Assembly (NCBI GenBank): GCA_965220535.1
Contig: OZ244833.1
Span: 3,720,001 to 3,784,000, forward strand
Length of the DNA stretch: 64,000 nucleotides
Reading direction: 5' to 3'
From: HK1 sp965220535
Lineage (GTDB): Bacteria > Pseudomonadota > Gammaproteobacteria > HK1
Shown here: piece after piece, positions 43,676 through 51,695 of the stretch
How positions within the stretch are numbered: the stretch's first letter is position 1
How the letters are laid out: every line of letters starts with the position of its first letter
Notes under the pieces: model-generated
What the model saw: the letters and a program-made list of their open reading frames with translations, nothing else
What the model was told of the DNA's origin: nothing
Database searches by the model: none
Program-made: the position numbers and the translations under genes

Positions 43676-44911
43676 TTAGGGGCGGACTCTATATACGCTT
43701 TCCTTGGTCCCTTTACCGAGGGGAGGCTGCTGAAAATATCCCTCGGTCCATAGATTTCCCAAAAGCGCGCCGTCCTCGAAAAAATCCTTGATATCACGAA
43801 TATCCTCCACAGGGTCGATCTTGGTAAATCCTTGCCGATCTCGATAGAGAAAGCGAACTTCACCGGGCTTTAGAGCATCGAGCATAAAAGGGGAGTGGGT
43901 GGCGATCAGAATCTGCGAACTTTCGGTGGCACCTCGGAATTCCTCCGCGAGCCGATGCATCAGATGCGGATACAGGAAATTCTCCGGCTCTTCGATAACG
44001 ATGAATTTCGGAAGGGCCGGATCGTGAAGAAGGGTCAGATAGGCCAGCATCTTCAAGGTGCCGGCGGATGCATGTCGGGCCAAAATCGGGCGCTCGAAGG
44101 GGCCGTCCTTGATTTGGAGCAGCAAACGACCGTCGGCCATCATATCGGCGCTGACGGAATCCAGATGGGGAACTCGCTGACGCATGATGAAAAATATCTT
44201 ATCCAGTCGCTCGGGATGTCGTTCTTTGAGGTGCTGGATCACATTGGCAAGGTTGGATCCGTCTTTGTTCAATCGCTCTTGCGGCCCTGCTTCCGGCTGA
44301 TTTCGGGTGTTTTCGATGGATAGATAGGATATATGCCAATCCGTGATGAAATCGCGCAGGGCCGCCACCCGAGGGTGATCCGACATCACACCGAGGGTGT
44401 TGACCGCGATCGTATCCGGACGCAGTTTGACCGGGGCACGATCGTCGATTTCGTCGGGCATCTCCCCGCCGATGGCGTGTCCCTTGCCGTTTACGCAATC
44501 CAGAAAATGAAAAGATCGACCGCGGGATTTGCGTTTCCACCCGATCCACTCTCGAACCACGACCGGTCGCTGATCCTTTTCGTCGATTTCCAAGTGATAG
44601 GTGATCAGGGGAGTTCTCGGTTCCTCCCGGTATTTGATCTCGAATTTGATCGCCCCGTCTTGGCCGCGAGTTCTGAGTTCCCGCGCCCGTCCGCGCTTGT
44701 CCCATGCATGGCGCAGGTTGAACAAAAAGCACTCCGAAAGAAAACTCAGAGCGTCGAAGATCGTTGATTTGCCGCTGCCGTTTTGACCGATGAGGACAGT
44801 CAACGGGGTGAGTTTTCTGAGTTCGATCTTTTTCAGAGATCGATAGTTCTCCACCGCAATCGACTCGATACGAGAGATGCCTTTTTTCGTTCGTTCGAAT
44901 TCGCTCGTCAT
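43676..44911 (-). CDS. AAA ATPase, RecF/OLD-like (AAA_21 type)
   Basis: A 411-residue ABC/SMC-class ATPase. IESIAVENYRSLKKIEL leads into Walker A GQNGSGKST (42-50); the signature-like HASAGTLKMLAYLTLL, Walker B FIVIEEPENFLYP and the switch ATHSPFMLDAL follow in order. No TOPRIM or nuclease domain is attached, unlike OLD proteins, so any catalytic partner must be separate. Such ATPases are common in defence islands paired with a nuclease, and the next two genes on this strand are nucleases, although 295 bases separate them. ATG 44911 follows AGGAGA. Alternatively a stand-alone DNA-repair ATPase. Confidence 0.87.
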   Translation of the reverse strand: MTSEFERTKKGISRIESIAVENYRSLKKIELRKLTPLTVLIGQNGSGKSTIFDALSFLSECFLFNLRHAWDKRGRARELRTRGQDGAIKFEIKYREEPRTPLITYHLEIDEKDQRPVVVREWIGWKRKSRGRSFHFLDCVNGKGHAIGGEMPDEIDDRAPVKLRPDTIAVNTLGVMSDHPRVAALRDFITDWHISYLSIENTRNQPEAGPQERLNKDGSNLANVIQHLKERHPERLDKIFFIMRQRVPHLDSVSADMMADGRLLLQIKDGPFERPILARHASAGTLKMLAYLTLLHDPALPKFIVIEEPENFLYPHLMHRLAEEFRGATESSQILIATHSPFMLDALKPGEVRFLYRDRQGFTKIDPVEDIRDIKDFFEDGALLGNLWTEGYFQQPPLGKGTKESVYRVRP

Positions 44912-44995
44912 GATCGTTCTCCTATTACCTTTCTTCCGTCATCGATCCGCTTATCTTAACCCCGCGAAGGAATCGGCTCCGGTCTTTTTAGATCC

Positions 44996-46177
44996 CTATC
45001 GCAAAAGTTCGCGGACTCCCTCGTCGATTCCGGCCGAAGTCAACGGGTACATCCTGCCGCCCATGAGTTTTCGGACGATATCGATGGAATGGGTGATCGG
45101 CCACCTTCGTTTCGGCTCCGGGTTGAGCCAGATGGCATTCGGATAGCGGGCAAGAATTCGTTGCATCCAGATGGCTCCCGCTTCTTCGTTCCAATGCTCG
45201 ACGCTGCCGCCGGGGTGGACGATTTCATAAGGGCTCATCGTTGCATCCCCGACGAATATGATCTTGTAGTCGGCGGCGTAGGTGCGCAATATCTCGAAAA
45301 GAGGGGTGCATTCGTGATGGCGTCGATGATTGTCGCGCCATAGGGATTCGTAAATGAAATTATGAAAATAGAAATATTCAAGGTGTCGGAATTCCCCGCG
45401 CGCGGCGGAAAAGAGTTCCTCGCAAGTTTTTATATGGTCGTCCATCGAGCCGCCGCTATCGAAAAAGAGCAATACCTTGACCGCATTGCGGCGCGGAGGA
45501 ACCATGCGCACATCGAGGAGTCCGGCGTTGCGGGCGGTATGATGGATGGTGCCGTCCAGATCCAACTCTTCGATCGTGCCGCTTTCGCGGGCGAATTTGC
45601 GCAAGCGTCTCAGCGCCACTTTGAAGCCGCGGTTATCGAGGGCGAGATGATCGTCGAAATTGCTGTAGATGCGTTGATCCCAAACTTTGACGGCCCGTCG
45701 ATGGCGAGAACCCTCCTGACCGATACGCACTCCTTCGGGGTTGTATCCGTAAGCCCCGAAAGGGGAGGTTCCGGCGGTGCCGACCCATTTATTCCCGCCT
45801 TGATGCCGTTCGCGCTGCTCTTGGAGGCGTTCGCGTAGCGTTTTCATCAGATTCTCCCAGCCGCCCAAGGCCTCCACTTGGGCTTTTTCCTCTTCGCTAA
45901 GCCGGCGCTCGGCCAGCTTGCGAAGCCATTCGGCGGGCACTTCGGGATGGAGATGATCGAAAAGCGCTTCTTTGCCTTTGAAATAACTGCCAAATACCTG
46001 ATCGAAGCGCTCGAAATGGCGCTCGTCCTTGATAAGACTCGCGCGCGCCAAATAATAAAAATCATCGACCCCGAGTTCGCATATCCCTCGGTCCATCGCT
46101 TCCAGCAGGGAAAGATATTCGGTAATGGAAGCGGGGATGGACGCCTTGCGCAATTTCAAAAAGAAGTCGATGAGCAT
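44996..46177 (-). CDS. VWA domain protein (CoxE-like), MoxR partner
   Basis: A 393-residue protein of the CoxE/VWA type. The N-terminal half is helical (FFLKLRKASIPASITEYLSL); the C-terminal half has a von Willebrand A fold with a modified MIDAS motif LLFFDSGGSMDDH and the conserved IFVGDATMSPYEI and WLNPEPKRRW. It works with MoxR AAA+ ATPases, which remodel or load metals into target enzymes. The frame is open to 46252, overlapping moxR; the ATG at 46177 gives the family-like start. The target is unknown: no CO or methanol dehydrogenase genes are nearby. Confidence 0.9.
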   Translation of the reverse strand: MLIDFFLKLRKASIPASITEYLSLLEAMDRGICELGVDDFYYLARASLIKDERHFERFDQVFGSYFKGKEALFDHLHPEVPAEWLRKLAERRLSEEEKAQVEALGGWENLMKTLRERLQEQRERHQGGNKWVGTAGTSPFGAYGYNPEGVRIGQEGSRHRRAVKVWDQRIYSNFDDHLALDNRGFKVALRRLRKFARESGTIEELDLDGTIHHTARNAGLLDVRMVPPRRNAVKVLLFFDSGGSMDDHIKTCEELFSAARGEFRHLEYFYFHNFIYESLWRDNHRRHHECTPLFEILRTYAADYKIIFVGDATMSPYEIVHPGGSVEHWNEEAGAIWMQRILARYPNAIWLNPEPKRRWPITHSIDIVRKLMGGRMYPLTSAGIDEGVRELLR

Positions 46178-46196
46178 CGAGCCGGACTTTTCGTTT

Positions 46197-47063
46197 TCAT
46201 GTTCGATCGCGTTGCCGATCGAGAAAAAGAAGTTGTTCGAGCAGGTCGACATCCTGCTCGTTTTTCAGCAAGGCGCCGTAAAGAGGGGGGACGCTCGTTT
46301 TATGGTCTTCGCTGTGCAAGGCATCGGGCGGAATATCCTCGGCGACCAACAGTTTGATCCAGTCGAGGAGCTCCGAAGTGGACGGCTTTTTCTTCAACCC
46401 CGGCATCTTTCGGAGATCGAAGAAGAGGCGCAGGGCGCGCTCCAACAAACGTTGTTTGATATCGGGATAATGAACATCGACGATCTTCCGCATATCGTCG
46501 ACATCGGGAAAGCGTATGTAATGAAAGAAGCAACGTCTCAAAAAGGCATCCGGGAGCTCTTTTTCGTTGTTGCTGGTGATGATGACGATCGGTCGTTTCG
46601 TCGCCCGCACCGTCTGACGGGTTTCATAAACGAAAAACTCCATGCGATCCAGTTCCAGCAGGAGATCGTTCGGGAATTCGATATCGGCCTTGTCGATTTC
46701 GTCGATCAGCAGCACCGGACGGCTATCGGAAGCGAAGGCCTCCCAAAGTTTTCCGCGCACGATGTAGTTGGCGATATCGTGCACTTTCGGATCGCCGAGC
46801 TGCGAGTCGCGCAAGCGAGCCACGGCATCGTATTCGTATAAACCCTGTTGCGCCCGAGTGGTCGATTTGACATGCCATTCGATCAGCGGTTTTTGCAAAG
46901 CGCGGGCGACCTCGATAGCCAGCATGGTTTTGCCGGTTCCGGGCTCTCCTTTGACCAAGAGCGGTCGGCCCAAACTCACCGCGGCGTTCACCGCCATGGT
47001 GAGATCCCGGGTGACGACATAGCGATCGGTGCCGTCGAAACGCGAATCCTGCATTTCTTTCAT
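46197..47063 (-). CDS. MoxR-family AAA+ ATPase
   Basis: A 288-residue AAA+ ATPase with Walker A GEPGTGKTMLA, Walker B PVLLIDEIDKAD, sensor 1 IVIITSNNEKELPDAFLRRC. This short MoxR type pairs with the CoxE-like VWA protein encoded 19 bases downstream. Together they probably act as a chaperone-like complex on an unidentified client. It follows a threonine aldolase gene by 30 bases. Confidence 0.93.
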   Translation of the reverse strand: MKEMQDSRFDGTDRYVVTRDLTMAVNAAVSLGRPLLVKGEPGTGKTMLAIEVARALQKPLIEWHVKSTTRAQQGLYEYDAVARLRDSQLGDPKVHDIANYIVRGKLWEAFASDSRPVLLIDEIDKADIEFPNDLLLELDRMEFFVYETRQTVRATKRPIVIITSNNEKELPDAFLRRCFFHYIRFPDVDDMRKIVDVHYPDIKQRLLERALRLFFDLRKMPGLKKKPSTSELLDWIKLLVAEDIPPDALHSEDHKTSVPPLYGALLKNEQDVDLLEQLLFLDRQRDRT

Positions 47064-47093
47064 TTTTTCTTCCGGAGATCGAGAAAGGGTCTT

Positions 47094-48110
47094 TCAGCGC
47101 TGGAAAAAATCGCCGATGACTTCTATCGTGCGCTCGACGGATTTCTCGTCGATATCGAGATGGGTTACCAATCGCATCGGATTGTCGCTGTCGATGCGAA
47201 TACGATGCTTTTCGCAATGATCATGGAGGGATTGAAAGCGGTCCGCCTCGACCCGGGCAAAGACCATATTGGTTTGCACCGCGTTATGGTCGATATCGAT
47301 ACCGGCAATCCCCGCAAGACCGTCGGCGAGTCGGCGGGCGTTGGCATGATCCTCGGCCATCCGATCGATATGATGCTCGAGGGCATGGATGCCGGCGGCG
47401 GCGAGGATGCCGATTTGACGCATCCCCCCGCCGACGATTTTGCGCCAGCGTCGGGCCTCTTCGATCAAATTCCGCTTGCCGACGAGCAGGGTTCCGGCCG
47501 GGGCTCCGAGCCCTTTGGAGAGGCAGATCGACACGCTGTCGAAGATCGAGGTGATCGCGGCGGGCTCGACCTTCAAAAAGACCGCGGCATTGCATACCCG
47601 GGCTCCGTCGAGGTGGAGAGCAAGGCCGTGATCGTCGCAAAGAGCGCGGGCTTTTTGCATATAGTCGATTCCGATCACCCGACCGGAAATCGTGTTTTCA
47701 AGGCTCAAAAGGCGGGTGCGGGCGTAATGAAAATCGTCCGGTTTGATGGCGGCGATCACCTGCTCGAGATCCAAGCTCCCGTCGGGCTCGGATGCGATCG
47801 GCTGAGGCTGGATTCCGCCGAGCGCCGCCGCTCCGCCCCCTTCGGTGCGATAGTTATGGGCCTGTTGAGCGCAGATATATTCATCGCCCCGGCCGCAATG
47901 GGCCAGCAGGGCCAATAAATTGCCTTGGGTTCCGCTGGAAACGAATAATGCCGCCTCTTGGCCGAAGCGCTCCCGAGCCATGGCTTCGAGCCGGTTGACG
48001 GTCGGGTCCTCCCCGTAGACATCGTCTCCGACCTCGGCCTCGGCCATCGCTTTGCGCATCGCGGCGGTCGGGAGGGTGAGGGTATCGCTTCGAAAATCGA
48101 TCGTTTGCAT
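47094..48110 (-). CDS. ltaE: Low-specificity L-threonine aldolase
   Basis: A 338-residue PLP enzyme that splits threonine or allo-threonine to glycine and acetaldehyde. The start TIDFRSDTLTLPTAAMRKAM, the GDDVYGEDPTVNRLE segment, HLDGARVCNAA and the PLP lysine in ICLSKGLGAPAGTLLVG are conserved. The ATG at 48110 gives the family start; an upstream in-frame ATG is possible. It precedes moxR-vwa closely and follows an aldehyde dehydrogenase, which could in principle oxidise the acetaldehyde formed. Confidence 0.94.
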   Translation of the reverse strand: MQTIDFRSDTLTLPTAAMRKAMAEAEVGDDVYGEDPTVNRLEAMARERFGQEAALFVSSGTQGNLLALLAHCGRGDEYICAQQAHNYRTEGGGAAALGGIQPQPIASEPDGSLDLEQVIAAIKPDDFHYARTRLLSLENTISGRVIGIDYMQKARALCDDHGLALHLDGARVCNAAVFLKVEPAAITSIFDSVSICLSKGLGAPAGTLLVGKRNLIEEARRWRKIVGGGMRQIGILAAAGIHALEHHIDRMAEDHANARRLADGLAGIAGIDIDHNAVQTNMVFARVEADRFQSLHDHCEKHRIRIDSDNPMRLVTHLDIDEKSVERTIEVIGDFFQR

Positions 48111-48203
48111 GGTTTCGGTACTTGCTCGATGCCGCATCCGGTCGCCGCCGAAAAGGGCAGCGGGAAAAGGGGGGAGGGGAATATCGAATGGGAATAGCGA
48201 ATA

Positions 48204-49712
48204 TCAGCCGATGACGAAAGGATTGGCCATTTCTTCGGCGGTCGATATCCAAACGCTCTTGGTCTGCATATACTCCAAGATCGCCTGTTGGCCGAGTTCC
48301 CGGCCCAATCCGCTGCGCTTGTAGCCGCCGAAAGGCATCGCATAGCTGACCGCGCGGTAGGTGTTGACCCAGATCGTGCCCGCTTGGAGGCGCTCGGACA
48401 TCATGATCGCTCGGCGGGTGTTTTCCGTCCATACCCCGGCCGCCAAGCCGAAGACCACATCGTTGCCGATGGCCACCGCTTCCTCCTCGTCTTCGAAGGG
48501 GATGATCGAGAGCACCGGACCGAAGACCTCCTCTTGGGCGATGCGCATATCGTTGCGGACCCCGGTGAAAATGGTCGGCTCGACGAACCACCCGTCGCCG
48601 CATTCGGGGCGCTCGGCGCGGCTTCCGCCGAGGACGGTGTCGACCCCTTCCTCCTTGGCGATATCGATATAGCCGAGAACCTTTTCGAACTGAGGAAGAT
48701 TGGTCACCGGCCCGACCTGGGTTTCGACCTGCATCGGATTCCCCATCTTGGCGGTCTTGGCGAAGGTGACGAGCCGGTCCACGAATTCGTCATGGATCGA
48801 TCGCTGCACCAGCAAACGGGAGCCCGCGATACAGGTTTGTCCGGTGGCGGCGAAAATACCGGCGACCGCCCCTTTGATCGCGTTGTCGATGCGCGCATCG
48901 TCGAAGACGATATTGGGCGATTTTCCGCCGAGTTCGAGGCTCACCCGCTTGATATCCCGAGCCGCGAGGGAATAAAGATGGGATCCGGTCGCCGACGATC
49001 CGGTGAAAGCCACTTTGCGCACCATCGGATGTTCCACCAAGGGTTGCCCCGCTTCCGGCCCGAATCCGGTCACCACGTTGACCACCCCTTTGGGGAATCC
49101 GGCGCGCTCGATCAGCTTGATGAATTCCAAGGCCGAGGCCGAGGTGTATTCGGAGGGTTTGAGCACCATCGTATTGCCCGCGGCCAGAGCCGGGGCGAGT
49201 TTCCATGCGGTCAGGAAGAGCGGGGAATTCCAAGGGATGATCCCGACGCAAACGCCCAAGGCCTCGTGGCGGGTGAAGGTGAAGGCGGGTTTGTCGGAGG
49301 GGATGACCGCCCCTTCGATTTTGTCGGCGAGCCCGGCGTAATAGTGATAGACCTGCGGGATATAGCGTAGTTGCGCCGCCATTTCGCTGAGCAGTTTGCC
49401 GTTGTCGCGGACCTCGAGTTCGGCGAGTCGATCGGCATTTTCCGCCACGAGTTCGGCCAGGCGACGCAACCGGGCGCCGCGCTCCGAGGGGTGCATCGAG
49501 CGCCACGCGGGATCGTCGAAAGCGCGCTGCGCTGCCTCGACCGCGCGTTGCGCATCCTCGGCGTTGCCGCGGGCGACCAAGACCCAAGGACGAGCGGTAT
49601 AGGGATCGAAACTCTCGAAATACTCCCCGGATACGGGGGGGACGAATTCCCCGTCGATATACATGTCGAGTCGTTCGAGCCTAGGGTCGGTGAGCGCCGA
49701 GTTCGCGGCCAT
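48204..49712 (-). CDS. NAD(P)-dependent aldehyde dehydrogenase
   Basis: A 502-residue ALDH-superfamily enzyme. IIPWNSPLFLTAWKLAPALA, the catalytic glutamate in SLELGGKSPNIVFDDA and the nucleophilic cysteine in GQTCIAGSRLLVQ are intact, as is EEVFGPVLSIIPF. General similarity is to the betaine/aromatic/semialdehyde dehydrogenase group; the substrate is not predictable. ATG 49712 is preceded by AGGAGA. The product of the neighbouring ltaE, acetaldehyde, is one candidate substrate. Confidence 0.92.
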   Translation of the reverse strand: MAANSALTDPRLERLDMYIDGEFVPPVSGEYFESFDPYTARPWVLVARGNAEDAQRAVEAAQRAFDDPAWRSMHPSERGARLRRLAELVAENADRLAELEVRDNGKLLSEMAAQLRYIPQVYHYYAGLADKIEGAVIPSDKPAFTFTRHEALGVCVGIIPWNSPLFLTAWKLAPALAAGNTMVLKPSEYTSASALEFIKLIERAGFPKGVVNVVTGFGPEAGQPLVEHPMVRKVAFTGSSATGSHLYSLAARDIKRVSLELGGKSPNIVFDDARIDNAIKGAVAGIFAATGQTCIAGSRLLVQRSIHDEFVDRLVTFAKTAKMGNPMQVETQVGPVTNLPQFEKVLGYIDIAKEEGVDTVLGGSRAERPECGDGWFVEPTIFTGVRNDMRIAQEEVFGPVLSIIPFEDEEEAVAIGNDVVFGLAAGVWTENTRRAIMMSERLQAGTIWVNTYRAVSYAMPFGGYKRSGLGRELGQQAILEYMQTKSVWISTAEEMANPFVIG

Positions 49713-49786
49713 GGCGATGATCTCCTGATGAAAATTGTCGAGAGTTCGGGTCGAATGCAAAAAACGGCGGCGGGTTTCGCAAAAGG

Positions 49787-51319
49787 TTATCGGCCAAGAT
49801 CGCTTATATCGCCGATTTCGTCTCGAAGTTCCTCTTTCGTCACCTTGGATCTGTGATCTGCGGTGTCCAAGGCCAGTTCTTTCGCCGCCCCGATATAGCC
49901 TGCGGGTTCCAAGCCGAGGAGGAAATCCTTCTCCTTTTGCGGTATCGGCAAGGATTCGATGAATGCATCGAGGCTTTGTCGATCGATCGCGCGGCCCCGG
50001 GTCAGGGATTTGAGTCGTTCGTAAGCGTTCTCGATGCCATGACGCCGCATCACGGTTTGGACCGCCTCGGCCAGCAGCTCGATTTGCCCTTCGAGATCGC
50101 GCGCCAGCGTCTCGTTGTCGACCTCGGCTCGCCCGAGTCCTCGAAGGCAGGATCGATAGGCGATCAAGGAGTGCGCAAGGGCGACGCCGATATTGCGCAG
50201 CGCGGTGGAATCGCTGAGATCTCGTTGCAGGCGCGAGATCGGGAGTTTTTCCGCAAGATGTCCGAGCAAGGCGTTGGCGATACCGATATTGCCCTCGGCG
50301 TTTTCGAAATCGATGGGGTTGATTTTATGCGGCATCGTCGACGATCCGACCTCGCCTTCGACCGGTCGCTGGCGAAAATAGCCGAGCGATATATAACTCC
50401 ACATATCCCGGCAGAGATCCAAGACCACCAAGTTGAAGCGGATCAGACAATGAAAGAACTCGGCGATGAAGTCGTGGGGTTCGATCTGAGTGGTATGGGA
50501 ATTCCAAACAAGCCCCAAATCCTCGACGAATTCCCGGCCGATGCGGGGCCAGTCGATATCGGGCCAGGCCGCCAAGTGCGCGTTGTAGTTCCCGACCGCG
50601 CCGTTGAATTTGCCGCGGATCGGGCTTTTCGCAAAGAGTTCGAGCGGGCGGCGAAGGCGATGGGCGAAAACCGCCATTTCCTTGCCGAGGGTGGTCGGGG
50701 AGGCGGGCTGACCGTGGGTTCGAGAGAGCATCGCGCTTGCGGCGTGGGCATGGGCGAATTCGTGCAGGGTCTTCGATAGGCGGCGCATCGGCGAAAGGAG
50801 CGCCTGCTCGCGGGCATCGGCAAGCATCGAGGCGAAGGAGAGGTTGTTGATATCCTCCGAGGTGCAGGCGAAGTGGAGCATCTCCTTGGCCTCGTTCAGC
50901 CATTTTGCATCCGCCGCATCGAGCGTCGGGGCGAGATCCTTCGCCTTCGACAAACGCTCCCGTAAAAAATATTCCACCGCCTTGACGTCGTGATTGACGG
51001 TCTTTTCGATGGCCTTGATACGCTCGGCGTCGGCCAAGGAGAAATCGCGAACGATGCCCTCGAGAAAGTCCGTCGCCCCCTCCCCCGGCGGGCGCAGGGT
51101 ATCGATATCGGGCTCTCGCGCGAGTTTTTGCAGCCAGCGAATCTCGACCAGCGTTCGATATCGAAGCAATGCGTATTCGCTGACGAAGGAGCGTAAAGAT
51201 CGGGTGTGCCGGGCGTAGCGCCCGTCGATCGGGGAAATGGCGGTCAGAGGCGAAAGGCCTTGATCTTCGATGGCGGTCGGGTCGATCGCAAAAGACGATG
51301 GGCTCGACGATGGGCTCAT
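49787..51319 (-). CDS. purB: Adenylosuccinate lyase
   Basis: Catalyses two fumarate-releasing steps in purine synthesis. The signature loop is GSSTMPHKINPIDFENAEG; LTAISPIDGRYARHT near the start and RTHGQPASPTTLGKEMAV in the middle match the gammaproteobacterial PurB type. The ATG at 51319 overlaps the stop of the preceding DUF1244 gene (ATGA), which fixes the start and implies coupling. An N-terminal extension of about 20 residues precedes the conserved part. 510 residues including this extension. Confidence 0.95.
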   Translation of the reverse strand: MSPSSSPSSFAIDPTAIEDQGLSPLTAISPIDGRYARHTRSLRSFVSEYALLRYRTLVEIRWLQKLAREPDIDTLRPPGEGATDFLEGIVRDFSLADAERIKAIEKTVNHDVKAVEYFLRERLSKAKDLAPTLDAADAKWLNEAKEMLHFACTSEDINNLSFASMLADAREQALLSPMRRLSKTLHEFAHAHAASAMLSRTHGQPASPTTLGKEMAVFAHRLRRPLELFAKSPIRGKFNGAVGNYNAHLAAWPDIDWPRIGREFVEDLGLVWNSHTTQIEPHDFIAEFFHCLIRFNLVVLDLCRDMWSYISLGYFRQRPVEGEVGSSTMPHKINPIDFENAEGNIGIANALLGHLAEKLPISRLQRDLSDSTALRNIGVALAHSLIAYRSCLRGLGRAEVDNETLARDLEGQIELLAEAVQTVMRRHGIENAYERLKSLTRGRAIDRQSLDAFIESLPIPQKEKDFLLGLEPAGYIGAAKELALDTADHRSKVTKEELRDEIGDISDLGR

Positions 51320-51606
51320 TGTCGCTTGGCATCCCAGGCCGCTTGTTGCTCGGGGGTGGCCTTCGGTTGATGCAGATCTTTCCACTGCCCGTAGGGCATG
51401 TCATAAATGATCTCGCGGGCGGCTTCGTAGTCCATTTCCACCCCTTTTTCCGCGGCGGCGGCGCGATACCACTTCGAAAGACAGTTGCGGCAAAAGCCGG
51501 CGAGGTTCATCAAATCGATATTTTGCACTTCGGGATGGCTGCGCAGGTGCTCGACGAGGCGGCGAAAGGCGGCGGCTTCGATTTCGGTACGGGCTTGATC
51601 GTTCAT
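51316..51606 (-). CDS. DUF1244 family protein
   Basis: A 96-residue conserved protein of unknown function. The family core is obvious: AAAFRRLVEHLRSHPEVQNIDLMNLAGFCRNCLSKWY (partly), with the CRNC cysteine pair, and MDYEAAREIIYDMPYGQWK. The invariant cysteines suggest metal or redox chemistry. ATG 51606 follows AAGGAG. It lies between acnA and purB and overlaps purB by four bases. Confidence 0.93.
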   Translation of the reverse strand: MNDQARTEIEAAAFRRLVEHLRSHPEVQNIDLMNLAGFCRNCLSKWYRAAAAEKGVEMDYEAAREIIYDMPYGQWKDLHQPKATPEQQAAWDAKRQ

Positions 51607-51695
51607 GGCTACTCCTTGGAGGTCGGCGCAAGAGGGGGCGGCTCGCATCCTCAAAGCGCAAGCGAGGATGCGAGGGATTTTCGTTTGCCGCGGAA

